Shown: positions 28,912 through 37,739 of the stretch, piece after piece
Position numbering within the stretch: the stretch's first letter is position 1
How the letters are laid out: each line of letters begins with the position of its first letter
DNA from: Hydrogenophaga intermedia
Lineage (GTDB): Bacteria; Pseudomonadota; Gammaproteobacteria; Burkholderiales; Burkholderiaceae_C
Assembly: GCF_000723405.1 (NCBI RefSeq)
Contig: NZ_CCAE010000039.1
Coordinates: 1-41,168 of the forward strand
Length of the DNA stretch: 41,168 nt
Direction of reading: 5' to 3'
Position numbers and translations under genes: made by a program
Notes under the pieces: model-generated
Database searches by the model: none
What the model was told of the DNA's origin: nothing
The model's input: the letters and a program-made list of their open reading frames with translations, nothing else

Positions 28912-29985
28912 TCAGTCGCCGAACATCTTCTGCTTGAGTTCGCGGCGCTGCTGCGCTTCGAGCGAAAGGCTGGCTGTGGGCCGCGCGATGAGACGGCCCA
29001 CGCCGATAGGCTCGCCGGTCTCGTCGCAGTAGCCGTAGTCCTCCGCCTCGATGCGGGCGAGGGCCTGCTCGATCTTCTTGAGCAGCTTGCGCTCGCGGTC
29101 GCGCGTGCGCAGCTCCAGGGCGTGCTCTTCCTCGATGGTGGCGCGGTCGGCCGGATCGGGCACGACCACGGTGTCCTCACGCAGGTGCTCGGTGGTTTCG
29201 CCCGCGTTGTTCAGCATGTCGGCGCGCAGGCGCTGCAGCTTGAGTTTGAAGAAGGCCAGCTGCACGTCGTTCATGTACTCGCTGTCGGGCATGGCCTGCA
29301 CGTCCTGATCGGTGAGCTGCTCGACCGGCAGGGTCTTCCAGTTGTTGGCCCGCTTGGGGTCCTTCTGGAGGGATGAGGGGGCGGGGGGCGTCATGACGGT
29401 TCGTTCATTCATGTGGGAGAAGGTCGCCTTGGCGGCGTCCGGGGCATGGCTGGGGACCGAGGCCGGCTGGGACATCTGCGCCAGCATGACCTTGCGGGCC
29501 TCGCGCTTGCCCATGGGTGGGGGCGAGGGTTCGATGACGATCGGCGCGGGCGGGCTGGCGACCTTGGCCTTGGAGATGACGGCCTTGGCCGCCGACGCCG
29601 CTTTGGCCGCTGACGATGCCACCGAGACGGTCTTGGCAGGCGTGGCGGCCGCTTTCGCGGCAGGCTTCGCGACCGGTTGCACGGGAGTCTTCTTCACGGC
29701 GGCTTTCTCGGGTGCCTTGGCCACGGCCTTTTTTGCCGGGGCCTTCGCCACCGGCTTGGCCGCCGCCTTCCCGGCCACTGGTTTGGCCGGCGCTTTCTTG
29801 GCAACGGCCTTCACGGCGGGCTTCGCGGGTGCCTTGGCCACAGGCTTCTTCACTGCGGGCGCCTTCTTGGGGGCAGCCTTGGCCGAGGAAGATTTGGCCG
29901 TTGCAGCCGGCTTGGCGGCACGCGCGGAGGCGCCCGAGGCGACGGACTTGCCTGCTTTCGCTGCCTTGGAAGCCGGGGCTTTCAC
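28912..29985 (-). CDS. dksA: DksA/TraR-family regulator with histone-H1-like N-terminal tail
   Basis: DksA binds RNA polymerase through its secondary channel and works with ppGpp. The C-terminal 150 residues match DksA, including the coiled-coil tip DPADRA (from Asp277) and GYCDETGEPIGVGRL. Only one of the four zinc cysteines remains (Cys320); the others are Thr, Ser and Ala-type replacements (CDET, SLEAQ). The first 145 residues are a Lys/Ala/Pro tail with KAPAK and KPVAK repeats, like bacterial H1-type proteins. The GTG start (29985) has an AAGGAG site seven bases upstream, supporting the long form. Internal ATGs could give shorter products. Confidence 0.88.
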   Translation of the reverse strand: MKAPASKAAKAGKSVASGASARAAKPAATAKSSSAKAAPKKAPAVKKPVAKAPAKPAVKAVAKKAPAKPVAGKAAAKPVAKAPAKKAVAKAPEKAAVKKTPVQPVAKPAAKAAATPAKTVSVASSAAKAASAAKAVISKAKVASPPAPIVIEPSPPPMGKREARKVMLAQMSQPASVPSHAPDAAKATFSHMNERTVMTPPAPSSLQKDPKRANNWKTLPVEQLTDQDVQAMPDSEYMNDVQLAFFKLKLQRLRADMLNNAGETTEHLREDTVVVPDPADRATIEEEHALELRTRDRERKLLKKIEQALARIEAEDYGYCDETGEPIGVGRLIARPTASLSLEAQQRRELKQKMFGD

Positions 29986-30141
29986 AACGGGTCTCCTTAG
30001 GATGGCTGGGGCGTCCCTTGCAAGGGATCATGCCCGGCACGTGGACCGATGGCGACAGGTCGAAACCCGGACCCGCCTTCGGCGAAGGGGCTGTTATACC
30101 CCCATGCTGTGTGACAAAAGTCCCGTTCGATTCGGGGCGCG

Positions 30142-30147
30142 ATTGTA
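30142..30147 (-). promoter_or_regulatory. candidate -10 element upstream of dksA
   Basis: TACAAT occurs on the minus strand about 157 bases before the dksA GTG, in the 254-base gap between the CobW-type gene and dksA. No clear -35 accompanies it. The rest of the gap (29986-30239) holds only short GC-rich inverted repeats such as CCCGTTCGATTCGGGG (30122-30137), with nothing further that I can name. Confidence 0.3.
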
Positions 30148-30239
30148 GCCATGCGCGAAACGCACTTCGCACCGGCCAGCAGGCCGAGGTGCGGGGAAGC
30201 GAGACATACGACACGGCAGGCCCCGCGCACCGGGGCGTT

Positions 30240-31328
30240 TCAGACGAGGCTCTGCTCGAGCCCCTGCTCGAGGATGTCGCGCGGAAGGTCGATGCCGATG
30301 AAGACCATCTTGCTCATGCGCTTCTCGTCGGGACCCCATTCGGGCCCGAGGTCGCTGCCCATGAGCTGGTGCACGCCCTGGAAGATGACCTTGCGCTCGG
30401 TGCCCTGCATGTGCAGCACGCCCTTGTAGCGCAGCATGCGCGGGCCGTAGACCTGCACGATGGCACCCAGGAAGTCTTCGAGCTTCTCGGGGCTGAAGGG
30501 GCGATCGGCGCGGTAGACGAAGCTCTTGACGTCGTCGTCGTGGTGGTGATGGTGCCCATGCCCGTGGCCGTGCTGGTGCGAGGGGTGGTCGCAGTGCTCG
30601 CCATGGGCGTGGTCATGGTCATGGTGGTCGTGCCCGTCGTGCTCATGGCCATGATCGTGATCGTGGTCATCGGCCTTGAGAAAGTCCGGGTCAATCTCGA
30701 GCTTGGCGTTGAGGTTGAAGCCGCGCAGGTCGAAGACTTCCTTGATGGCCACCTCGCCGAAGTGCGCGGGCCGCATGGCCGCGCGCGGGTTCATGTGCTT
30801 GAGGCGGTGGGTCAGCGCATCCACCTCCTGCGGGGAGACCAGGTCGGCCTTGCTGATGAAGATCTGGTCGGCGAAGCCCACCTGGCGGCGCGCTTCCTGG
30901 CGGTCGTTGAGCTGATCGGCGGCGTGCTTGGCGTCCACCAGGGTGACGATGGCGTCGAGCAGGTACTGTTCGGCCACCTCGTCGTCCATGAAGAAGGTCT
31001 GGGCCACGGGGCCGGGGTCGGCCAGGCCGGTGGTCTCGATCACCACGCGATCGAAATCGAGTTCACCCTTGCGCTTCTTCTGCGCCAGGTCAGCCAGGGT
31101 GGCGCGCAGGTCGTCGCGGATGGTGCAGCAGATGCAGCCGTTGCTCATCTGGATGATGTTCTCGGTGGTGTCGGCCACCAGGATCTCGTTGTCGATGTTC
31201 TCTTCGCCGAACTCGTTTTCGACGACGGCGATCTTCTGGCCGTGGGCCTCGGTGAGCACGCGCTTGAGCAGGGTCGTCTTGCCCGAGCCGAGGAAGCCGG
31301 TGAGGATGGTGGCAGGGATCAGGGCCAT
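30240..31328 (-). CDS. CobW/COG0523-family GTPase with His-rich metal-binding region
   Basis: These G3E GTPases act as metal chaperones, often for zinc. The 362-residue product has the P-loop TGFLGSGKTTLL (about residues 10-21), the family metal motif CICC (65-68, GCICCTIRDDL), VIETTGLADP and the SKAD guanine-recognition motif (159-162). A linker with 22 histidines between residues 222 and 263 is followed by the CobW C-terminal domain. The His-rich linker suggests buffering or delivery of Zn, Ni or Co. No Zur-like operator is obvious in the 64-base gap upstream. Confidence 0.9.
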   Translation of the reverse strand: MALIPATILTGFLGSGKTTLLKRVLTEAHGQKIAVVENEFGEENIDNEILVADTTENIIQMSNGCICCTIRDDLRATLADLAQKKRKGELDFDRVVIETTGLADPGPVAQTFFMDDEVAEQYLLDAIVTLVDAKHAADQLNDRQEARRQVGFADQIFISKADLVSPQEVDALTHRLKHMNPRAAMRPAHFGEVAIKEVFDLRGFNLNAKLEIDPDFLKADDHDHDHGHEHDGHDHHDHDHAHGEHCDHPSHQHGHGHGHHHHHDDDVKSFVYRADRPFSPEKLEDFLGAIVQVYGPRMLRYKGVLHMQGTERKVIFQGVHQLMGSDLGPEWGPDEKRMSKMVFIGIDLPRDILEQGLEQSLV

Positions 31329-31392
31329 GGTGCGTGGAGGGGGTGGGAAAACGAAGGCGGACGAGTGTAGGCCAGCAAGATGCGGGCCGGGT

Positions 31393-32577
31393 TCAGGGGC
31401 GGCGCATCACCACCAGGCCCTTGAGGTATTCGCCTTCGGGAAAGTTCACCGTCATCGGGTGGTCACGGGCGCCGCCCAGGCGCTGCAGGAAGACGCCATC
31501 CACGCCCGCCTCCAGCCCGGCCGAGGCCACGATCTTGTGGAACAGCTCCACGCCCACGCCACCCGAGCACGAAAAGGTGAACAGCACGCCACCCGGGCGC
31601 AGCAGCTTGAAGCCCAGGCGGTTGATGTCCTTGTAGGCGCGCGCGGCGCGCTCGGCGTGGGCCGCGGTGGGGGCGAGTTTGGGCGGGTCGAGCACGATGC
31701 CATCGAACTGCCGGCCTTCGTCGATGAGGCGGCGCAGGGTCGTGTTGACGTCCGCGTCGAGCCACTCGCAGCGATCGGCGGCGAAGCCGTTGAGCGCCAC
31801 GTTGGCGCGGGCCTGCTCCAGCGCAGGGCCCGAGGAGTCCACCGAGAGCACGCGCCGGGCCCCGCCCGCCAGCGCGGCCACGGTGAAGCCCCCGGTGTAG
31901 CAGTAGCCGTTGAAGACCTCGGCCAGGCCGTAGCGCTGCACAAGGTCGCGGCAGGCGGCGCGGCTGTCGCGCTGGTCGAGGTAGTAGCCGGTCTTGTGGC
32001 CGCTGGCGACGTCCAGGCCCAGGCGCCAGCCGTGCTCGTTCAGCTCCAGGGCGGTGCCGCCCTGCCCGCGCAGCCAGCCGGTGGCGTCGGCCAGACCTTC
32101 CAGGCGCCGGCTGCTGGTGTCGCTGCGTTCGTACAGGCGTGTGCAGCCGGTGAGTTCGACGAGGGCATCGGCGATGGCGTCCTTCCAACGTTCGACACCG
32201 GCGGCGCCGAACTGGGCGACCAGGGTGTCGCCGTAGCGGTCCACCACCAGGCCGGGCAGGCCGTCGGACTCGGCGTGCACCAGGCGCACGCCGTCGCTGG
32301 GGATGGCCAGGCGTTCGCGCAGGGCGATGGCGGCGCGCAGGCGTTCCTTGAAGAAGGCGGCGTCGATGCGCTGGCCCTGATCGAAGCTCCAGGCGCGCAC
32401 GCGGATCTTCGAGGCCGGCGAGTACGCGCCCCAGGCGAGGAACTGGCCGTCGGCGCCGTCCACGCGCACGGTTTCGCCGGCATCGGCGCTGCCCCTGGCG
32501 ATGGCGCCGTCGAACACCCAGGGGTGCCGACGCTGCAGCGAGCGTTCCTTGCCGGGCTTGAGTCGGATGGATTTCAT
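31393..32577 (-). CDS. rlmI: 23S rRNA (cytosine(1962)-C(5))-methyltransferase RlmI
   Basis: RlmI makes m5C1962 in 23S rRNA. The 394-residue product has an N-terminal PUA domain (about residues 2-75, starting KSIRLKPGKERSLQRRHPWV) and a middle domain. A Rossmann methyltransferase domain follows, with VFNGYCYTGGFTVAAL, motif IV DPPK (297-300) and the catalytic Cys337 in FTFSCSGGV. I chose ATG 32577 because it opens the PUA domain; the open frame upstream belongs to xerC in another phase. Confidence 0.93.
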   Translation of the reverse strand: MKSIRLKPGKERSLQRRHPWVFDGAIARGSADAGETVRVDGADGQFLAWGAYSPASKIRVRAWSFDQGQRIDAAFFKERLRAAIALRERLAIPSDGVRLVHAESDGLPGLVVDRYGDTLVAQFGAAGVERWKDAIADALVELTGCTRLYERSDTSSRRLEGLADATGWLRGQGGTALELNEHGWRLGLDVASGHKTGYYLDQRDSRAACRDLVQRYGLAEVFNGYCYTGGFTVAALAGGARRVLSVDSSGPALEQARANVALNGFAADRCEWLDADVNTTLRRLIDEGRQFDGIVLDPPKLAPTAAHAERAARAYKDINRLGFKLLRPGGVLFTFSCSGGVGVELFHKIVASAGLEAGVDGVFLQRLGGARDHPMTVNFPEGEYLKGLVVMRRP

Positions 32578-32602
32578 GGCCGCGATTGTCGCGGCGGCGC
32601 GC

Positions 32603-33553
32603 TCACTTGCCGCGCGGCTTGCGGGCCTGGGCTCGCGGATGGGCGGCGTCGTACACGCGCGCCAGGTGCTGGAAATCCAGCCGTGTGTACACCTGCGTGG
32701 TGCCGATGCTGGCGTGGCCCAGCAGCTCCTGCACGGCCCGCAGGTCGCCGCTGGACTGCAGCACATGGCTGGCGAAGGAGTGGCGCAGCATGTGCGGGTG
32801 CACCGGCGTGGCCAGGCCTGCCTTGAGGGCGCGGCGCTTGAGCCGCACGCGGATGTATTGGGGCGTGAGCCGCTGGCCGCGCTGGCCGATGAACAGTGCG
32901 GCGTCGTCGCGCGCGAAGGCCACGCGCAGGTCCAGCCAGCGCCGCAGCGCTTCCAGCGCGGCGCGACCCACCGGCACGCTGCGCCGCTTGTTGCCTTTGC
33001 CGAGCACGTGGGCCTCGGCTTCCTGCAGGTCGATCCAGCCGCGCGCCACGCCGCTGGCCGCCACGTCCAGCCCCACCAGCTCGCCGATGCGCAGGCCGCA
33101 GCCGTACAGCAGCTCGGCGATGCAGGCGTCGCGGGCCTCCAGGGCCGGGTCGTCCTCGGCGTCTTCGTAGCTCGCCAGCCGCACGGCCTCGTCCACCGGC
33201 AGGGCCTTGGGCAGGGGCTTGCCGGCCTTGGGGGCGCGCACATCATTCACGGGGTGTTGCTGGATCAGGCCCTGGCGGCCGAGCCAGCCATAGAAGCCGC
33301 GCCAGCCCGAGAGGATGAGCGCAATGCCGCGCGCGCTGCGCCCGCCCGAGTGCATCTGCGCCACCCAGCGCCGCACGTGCGCGGGCACCACGTCCACCAG
33401 GGCCACGCCGGCCTCGCGCGCGTTGGCCTGCAGCTTGTCCAGGTCGGCGGTGTAGAGCGCCAGCGTGCGCTCGGCCAGGCGCTTGTCCACGCGCACGTGG
33501 TCCAGGTAGGCCCGCACCAGGCCCGCGTCGTCGGTGCGGGCCAATTCGGTCAT
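32603..33553 (-). CDS. xerC: tyrosine recombinase XerC
   Basis: XerC acts with XerD at dif to resolve chromosome dimers. The 316-residue product has an N-terminal SAM-like domain (about 10-105) and a catalytic domain with Arg155 (GCGLRIGEL), a Lys in VLGKGNKRR, His254 and Arg257 (HPHMLRHSFASH), His280 (LLGHASIGTTQ) and nucleophile Tyr289 (QVYTRL). ATG 33553 overlaps the DUF484 stop as ATGA. The dapF-DUF484-xerC order is common in proteobacteria and supports a housekeeping XerC rather than an integrase. Confidence 0.96.
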   Translation of the reverse strand: MTELARTDDAGLVRAYLDHVRVDKRLAERTLALYTADLDKLQANAREAGVALVDVVPAHVRRWVAQMHSGGRSARGIALILSGWRGFYGWLGRQGLIQQHPVNDVRAPKAGKPLPKALPVDEAVRLASYEDAEDDPALEARDACIAELLYGCGLRIGELVGLDVAASGVARGWIDLQEAEAHVLGKGNKRRSVPVGRAALEALRRWLDLRVAFARDDAALFIGQRGQRLTPQYIRVRLKRRALKAGLATPVHPHMLRHSFASHVLQSSGDLRAVQELLGHASIGTTQVYTRLDFQHLARVYDAAHPRAQARKPRGK

Positions 33554-34248
33554 TCGACCGTGGCAGGCACCACCGGGCGCAGGCGCGACAGCGCGGCACT
33601 GGTGAGTTCGCCAATGCGTTCGAGGAAGTCGGTGCCCATGTCGGGCGCGAAGCGCTGCGGGTCCGGCGAGGCCAGCACCAGCAGGCCGAAGGCCTCGGGC
33701 GCGGCGCCCGCGCGCAGGGGAATCAGCGCCAGCGAGTTGGCCGACGACGGATCGACCAGCCACTGCGCGGCCTCCAGGCCCGGGTTGTGGCCGCAGTACG
33801 GCACCGCGAGCGAGCTGGCAAAAGCCTGTGCGTCCTCGCTCGCGCCCTGGGCGTAGTCCTCGCCGCCGAACTCGACGGACACGCCCCAGACCTTGATGCC
33901 CACCTGCGGCACCAGGAACTGCGCCGCCAGCTCGGTAGCGGCCACGCGCGGCAGGTCGCGCGCCTCGCGCACCAGCAGCAGCTCGCGCATCCAGCGCTGC
34001 AGCTTGTCGGCGATGGCGGTGTTCTCCTTGCCGTGGCGCAGCATCTCGGCGCCCTTGAGTTCCAGGCCGCGGATCTTCTCGCGCAGCATCTCGGCCTGGC
34101 GCTCCTGCAGGCTCACCGCGCGACCGCCGTGTGGGCTGGTGAGCTGCACCGCCGCCAGCAGGCTGGCGTGGCGCTCGAAGAAATCGGGGCTGTTGGCCAG
34201 GTACTGGGCGATGTCGTCTTCGGTGATGGGCGGGATCGGCTGGGTCAT
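33550..34248 (-). CDS. DUF484 family protein
   Basis: The 232-residue product begins MTQPIPPITEDDIAQYLANS, followed by PDFFERHASLLAAVQLTSPHGGRAVSLQERQ (positions about 21-51), the usual DUF484 opening. A GAF-like domain with LLVLASPDPQRFAPDMGTDF lies near the end. The family is almost always found between dapF and xerC, as here, but its function is not established. It overlaps xerC by four bases. Confidence 0.9.
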   Translation of the reverse strand: MTQPIPPITEDDIAQYLANSPDFFERHASLLAAVQLTSPHGGRAVSLQERQAEMLREKIRGLELKGAEMLRHGKENTAIADKLQRWMRELLLVREARDLPRVAATELAAQFLVPQVGIKVWGVSVEFGGEDYAQGASEDAQAFASSLAVPYCGHNPGLEAAQWLVDPSSANSLALIPLRAGAAPEAFGLLVLASPDPQRFAPDMGTDFLERIGELTSAALSRLRPVVPATVE

Positions 34249-34273
34249 GGTCTTGAACGGGAAAGGGGTCGGT

Positions 34274-35152
34274 TCAGCTCAGGTTGTCGGGGACGGTGAT
34301 TTCGCCCTCGAACACGGAGGTGGCAGGGCCGGTCATGAACACCGAGGCGTCGTGGCTGGCGGTGTCGATCCACTCGATGGTGAGCACACCGCCACGGGTG
34401 TGCACGTCCACGCGAGAGCCTAGCCAGCCCAGTCGGATGCCCGCCACCACGGCGGCGCAGGCGCCGGTGCCGCAGGCCAGGGTTTCGCCGGCGCCGCGCT
34501 CGTACACGCGCAGCTTGACGGTTCGGGTGTCGACCACCTGCAGGAAACCGGCGTTGACGCGCTGCGGGAAACGCTCGTGGTTCTCGATCAGCGGGCCCCA
34601 GGCCGCCACCGGGGCGCTGTCCACGTCGTCCACCAACAGCACGGCGTGCGGGTTGCCCATGGACAGCACGGCCACGTGCTGGTCGCCCGCGTAGGGCACG
34701 GGCAGCGGCCAGCGCTCGAAGTTGCCGAGCTTCTCGGCCCGCAGACCTCGGGCGTCGAACGGCACCCGGGCCAACGCGAACACCGGCGGGCCCATGTCCA
34801 CGGTGACGCGGCCGTCGGGCAGGCGCTTGAGCTCCAGCACGCCGTTCTTCACCTTCACGCGCAGCGGGTTGCGCTCGCTCAGGCCTTTGTCGTGCACGTA
34901 GCGCACGAAGCAGCGCGCGCCGTTGCCGCAGTGCTCCACCTCGCCGCCGTCGGCGTTGTGGATGACGTATTCGAAATCAAGCCCCGGGCCGGGGGCCGGG
35001 CGCACGGAGAGGATCTGGTCGGCGCCGACGCCGAAGTGGCGGTCGGCCAGGTAGCGGTACTGCGCCGTGTTCAGGCCGAGCGATCCGCGCGTCTCGTCGA
35101 GCACGACGAAGTCGTTGCCCGCGCCTTGCATCTTGGTAAAGCGGATCTGCAT
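34274..35152 (-). CDS. dapF: diaminopimelate epimerase
   Basis: DapF converts LL- to meso-diaminopimelate, the residue MurE adds to peptidoglycan and the precursor of lysine. The 292-residue product has the two active-site cysteines, Cys75 ([11 protein letters not shown]) and Cys227 ([10 protein letters not shown]). It also shows the family motifs [15 protein letters not shown] and [13 protein letters not shown]. It is the first gene of the minus-strand block and diverges from the ABC operon across a 221-base gap. Confidence 0.97.
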   Translation of the reverse strand: MQIRFTKMQGAGNDFVVLDETRGSLGLNTAQYRYLADRHFGVGADQILSVRPAPGPGLDFEYVIHNADGGEVEHCGNGARCFVRYVHDKGLSERNPLRVKVKNGVLELKRLPDGRVTVDMGPPVFALARVPFDARGLRAEKLGNFERWPLPVPYAGDQHVAVLSMGNPHAVLLVDDVDSAPVAAWGPLIENHERFPQRVNAGFLQVVDTRTVKLRVYERGAGETLACGTGACAAVVAGIRLGWLGSRVDVHTRGGVLTIEWIDTASHDASVFMTGPATSVFEGEITVPDNLS

Positions 35153-35308
35153 GGGCGCGAATTATCCGCGCACGGAACCTGTGCGGGCGCGACGCACGCA
35201 ATCGACCCACGGTGCGCAGGGCTGGTGCGCCTCGCCACGGTGCGCGCGCACCGGCGGGCGTCGCACCGGCCGTGCACGCCCCATCACCGTGCACAAATGG
35301 CCAGGATC

Positions 35309-35339
35309 TTGTACGCAATCGGTGCCGGATTGCGTACAA
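35309..35339. promoter_or_regulatory. perfect inverted repeat, likely GntR/FCD operator
   Basis: TTGTACGCAATC (35309-35320) and GATTGCGTACAA (35328-35339) are exact reverse complements separated by seven bases. Each arm contains GTAC, whose centres are 23 bases apart, about two helical turns. The site is 35 bases before the ABC ATPase start in the 221-base gap with dapF. The GntR/FCD gene within this operon is the natural candidate to bind it. The rest of the gap (35153-35308 and 35340-35373) shows no feature I can name. Confidence 0.75.
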
Positions 35340-35373
35340 ACTGCCTGGCACAAGTCGTGCAAGCCGGGGGCCC

Positions 35374-36381
35374 ATGCACGCCGAAGCCCCCACCCCCGCC
35401 GCCGTCGAGCTGATCGCGCTGACCAAACGCTACGGCCCGTCGAGCGTGGCCGTCGACAGCATCGATCTGCGCATCGCCCCCAACAGCTACTGCTGCCTGC
35501 TGGGCCCTTCGGGCTGCGGCAAAAGCACCACGCTGCGCATGATCGCGGGGCACGAAAGCACCACCAGCGGCGACATCCTGCTGGAGAACCGCAACATCAC
35601 CACGCTGCCGGCGGCCAGCCGCGGCACGGCCATGATGTTCCAGAGCTTCGCCCTGTTTCCGCACCTGACGGCGCTGGACAACGTGGCCTTCAGCCTGAAG
35701 ATGAAGGGCGAGGACAAGGCCGGTCGCCAGGCCAAGGCGCAGGCCCTGCTGGAGCGCGTGGCCATGGGCCACCTGGCGCAGCGCAAGCCGGGCGAGCTGT
35801 CCGGTGGCCAGCAGCAGCGCGTGGCCCTGGCGCGCGCGCTCATCACCCAGCCGCGCGTGCTGCTGCTGGACGAACCCCTGTCCGCCCTGGACCCGTTCCT
35901 GCGCATCCAGATGCGCGCCGAACTGCGCCAGTGGCAGAAGGACCTGGGCCTGAGCTTCATCCACGTGACGCACTCGCAAGAAGAGGCCATGGCCCTGGCC
36001 GACACCATGGTGGTGATGAACCAGGGCCTGATCGAGCAGGTCGGCAGCCCGCACGAGGTCTACAACCGCCCCGCCACCGAATTCGTGGCCCGCTTCATGG
36101 GCGGACACAACGTGCTGTCCACCGCCGACGGCAAGGTGGCCGTGCGCAACGACCACATCACGCTCGACGAGGCCGACGCCGGGAGCGACTGGCAAGCCAC
36201 CGTGAGCGACGTGGAGTACCAGGGCACCTACGTGCTGCTGGGCCTGCGGATCGACGGCGGAAGTGGCGAGACCGTCTCGGTCATGGTGCCCGAGGCCCGC
36301 TTCCTGCAACGCCCCTTCCAGTTGGGCGAGCGCGCGCGCCTGACTTGGGACCCGCAGCGCGCCCATCGCTTCGCCGCCTGA
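35374..36381 (+). CDS. ABC transporter ATP-binding protein, PotA-like
   Basis: This is the ATPase of a polyamine/iron/thiamine-class (PotABCD-like) importer. The 335-residue product has Walker A GPSGCGKST (44-52), the Q-loop MFQSFALFPHLT, signature LSGGQ (142-146), Walker B LLLDEP (163-168) and the switch His in HVTHSQEEAMALAD. A C-terminal TOBE-like domain (about 255-333) is typical of importers. ATG 35374 was chosen because the protein then begins just before VELIALTKRYG; the open frame runs further upstream into the operator. It heads a plus-strand operon. Confidence 0.93.
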   Translation: MHAEAPTPAAVELIALTKRYGPSSVAVDSIDLRIAPNSYCCLLGPSGCGKSTTLRMIAGHESTTSGDILLENRNITTLPAASRGTAMMFQSFALFPHLTALDNVAFSLKMKGEDKAGRQAKAQALLERVAMGHLAQRKPGELSGGQQQRVALARALITQPRVLLLDEPLSALDPFLRIQMRAELRQWQKDLGLSFIHVTHSQEEAMALADTMVVMNQGLIEQVGSPHEVYNRPATEFVARFMGGHNVLSTADGKVAVRNDHITLDEADAGSDWQATVSDVEYQGTYVLLGLRIDGGSGETVSVMVPEARFLQRPFQLGERARLTWDPQRAHRFAA

Positions 36382-36442
36382 GGCCCTCCCCCTTTTCCCG
36401 ATTTCCCCGCCCTTCCCCTTCAACCACCACAGGAGCACTCCC

Positions 36443-37729
36443 ATGTCCGAACCGATCGACAGCAAGCCCGGCCAGGCCGGCATCTCGCGCCGCAGCCTGC
36501 TGCAGGGCAGCGCCGGCATGGCCGGCATCCTGGCCAGCGGCCTGGCGCCCGCCGTGCACGCGCAAGAGAAGATCGTGCTGCGCTACCTGGGCACCGCGGT
36601 GAACCAGGACAAGGCCATCGCCGAGAAGTTCAAGGCCGACACCGGCATCGAGATCCAGTACGTGGCCGTCACCACCGACGACGTGACCAAGCGCGCCGTG
36701 ACCGCGCCCAACAGCTTCGACCTGATCGACACCGAGTATTTCTCGCTCAAGAAGATCGTGCCCACGGGCAACCTCAAGGGCATTGACACGAAGAAGATCA
36801 AGAACGCCGACAAGATCACCACGCTGTTCACCACCGGCACCGTGGGCGGCAAGGCCGTGGGCGACCAGGGCACCGCGCCCAAGAAAGTGATCTTCCTGGA
36901 GGGCGAGAAGAGCAAGGCCTTCGCCAAGTCGCCGACGCAGTTCATGAGCCTGATCCCCACGGTCTACAACGCCGACACGTTGGGCATCCGGCCCGACCTG
37001 ATCAAGCGCCCCATCGGCTCCTGGGCCGAGCTGCTCAACCCCGAGTTCAAGGGCAAGGCCGCGATCCTGAACATCCCCTCCATCGGCATCATGGACGCGG
37101 CCATGGTGGTGGAGGCCATGGGCCTGCACAAGTACCCCGACAAGGGCAACATGACCAAGGCCGAGATCGACCTCACGATCAAGACCCTGATCGAAGCCAA
37201 GAAGGCCGGCCAGTTCCGCGCGCTGTGGAAGGACTTCAACGAGTCGGTGAACCTGATGGCCTCGGGCGAGGTGGTGATCCAGTCGATGTGGAGCCCGGCC
37301 GTGACTGCCGTGCGCACCAAGGGCCTGGCCTGCACCTTCCAGCCGCTGAAAGAGGGCTACCGCGCCTGGGCCGCCGGCTTCGGCCTGCCCGCCACGCTCA
37401 GCGGGCGCAAGCTCGACGGCGCCTACGAGTTCATCAACTGGTTCCTCGACGGCTGGGCTGGCGCCTACCTGAACCGCCAGGGCTACTACAGCGCCGTGCT
37501 CGACACCGCCAAAGCCAAGATGGAGGCCTACGAATGGGCCTACTGGATGGAGGGCAAGGCCGCCGAGAAGGACATCAAGAGCCCCAACGGCCAGTTGCTG
37601 GCCAAGGCCGGCGAGAAGCGCGACGGTGGCTCGTACGAAGAGCGCATGGGCGGCATCGCCTGCTGGAACGCTGTGATGGACGAGAACGAGTACATGGTCC
37701 GCAAGTGGAACGAGTTCGTCGCGGCTTGA
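36443..37729 (+). CDS. periplasmic solute-binding protein of the ABC importer (Tat-exported)
   Basis: The 428-residue product begins with a twin-arginine signal (SRRSLLQG from Ser15) and a probable cleavage after AVHA at residue 40. It has the type of PotD-like binding proteins, with LRYLGTAVNQDKAIAEKFK near the start and RAWAAGFGLPATLSGRKLDG later. Tat export suggests folding, perhaps with a ligand or cofactor, before transport. AGGAG (36430-36434) precedes the ATG. A 40-base C/T-rich tract (36383-36422) separates it from the ATPase gene. The ligand is not evident. Confidence 0.9.
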   Translation: MSEPIDSKPGQAGISRRSLLQGSAGMAGILASGLAPAVHAQEKIVLRYLGTAVNQDKAIAEKFKADTGIEIQYVAVTTDDVTKRAVTAPNSFDLIDTEYFSLKKIVPTGNLKGIDTKKIKNADKITTLFTTGTVGGKAVGDQGTAPKKVIFLEGEKSKAFAKSPTQFMSLIPTVYNADTLGIRPDLIKRPIGSWAELLNPEFKGKAAILNIPSIGIMDAAMVVEAMGLHKYPDKGNMTKAEIDLTIKTLIEAKKAGQFRALWKDFNESVNLMASGEVVIQSMWSPAVTAVRTKGLACTFQPLKEGYRAWAAGFGLPATLSGRKLDGAYEFINWFLDGWAGAYLNRQGYYSAVLDTAKAKMEAYEWAYWMEGKAAEKDIKSPNGQLLAKAGEKRDGGSYEERMGGIACWNAVMDENEYMVRKWNEFVAA

Positions 37730-37739
37730 GGCGCCACCC

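Noticed and set aside
32603..33553. Tyrosine recombinase as a sign of a mobile element
   Set aside because: The dapF-DUF484-xerC order and full-length XerC features indicate the chromosomal dimer-resolution enzyme. No flanking att sites or cargo were seen.
36383..36422. Pyrimidine-rich tract as a terminator between the ATPase and binding-protein genes
   Set aside because: There is no hairpin next to it; a C/T-rich leader before the ribosome-binding site explains it as well.
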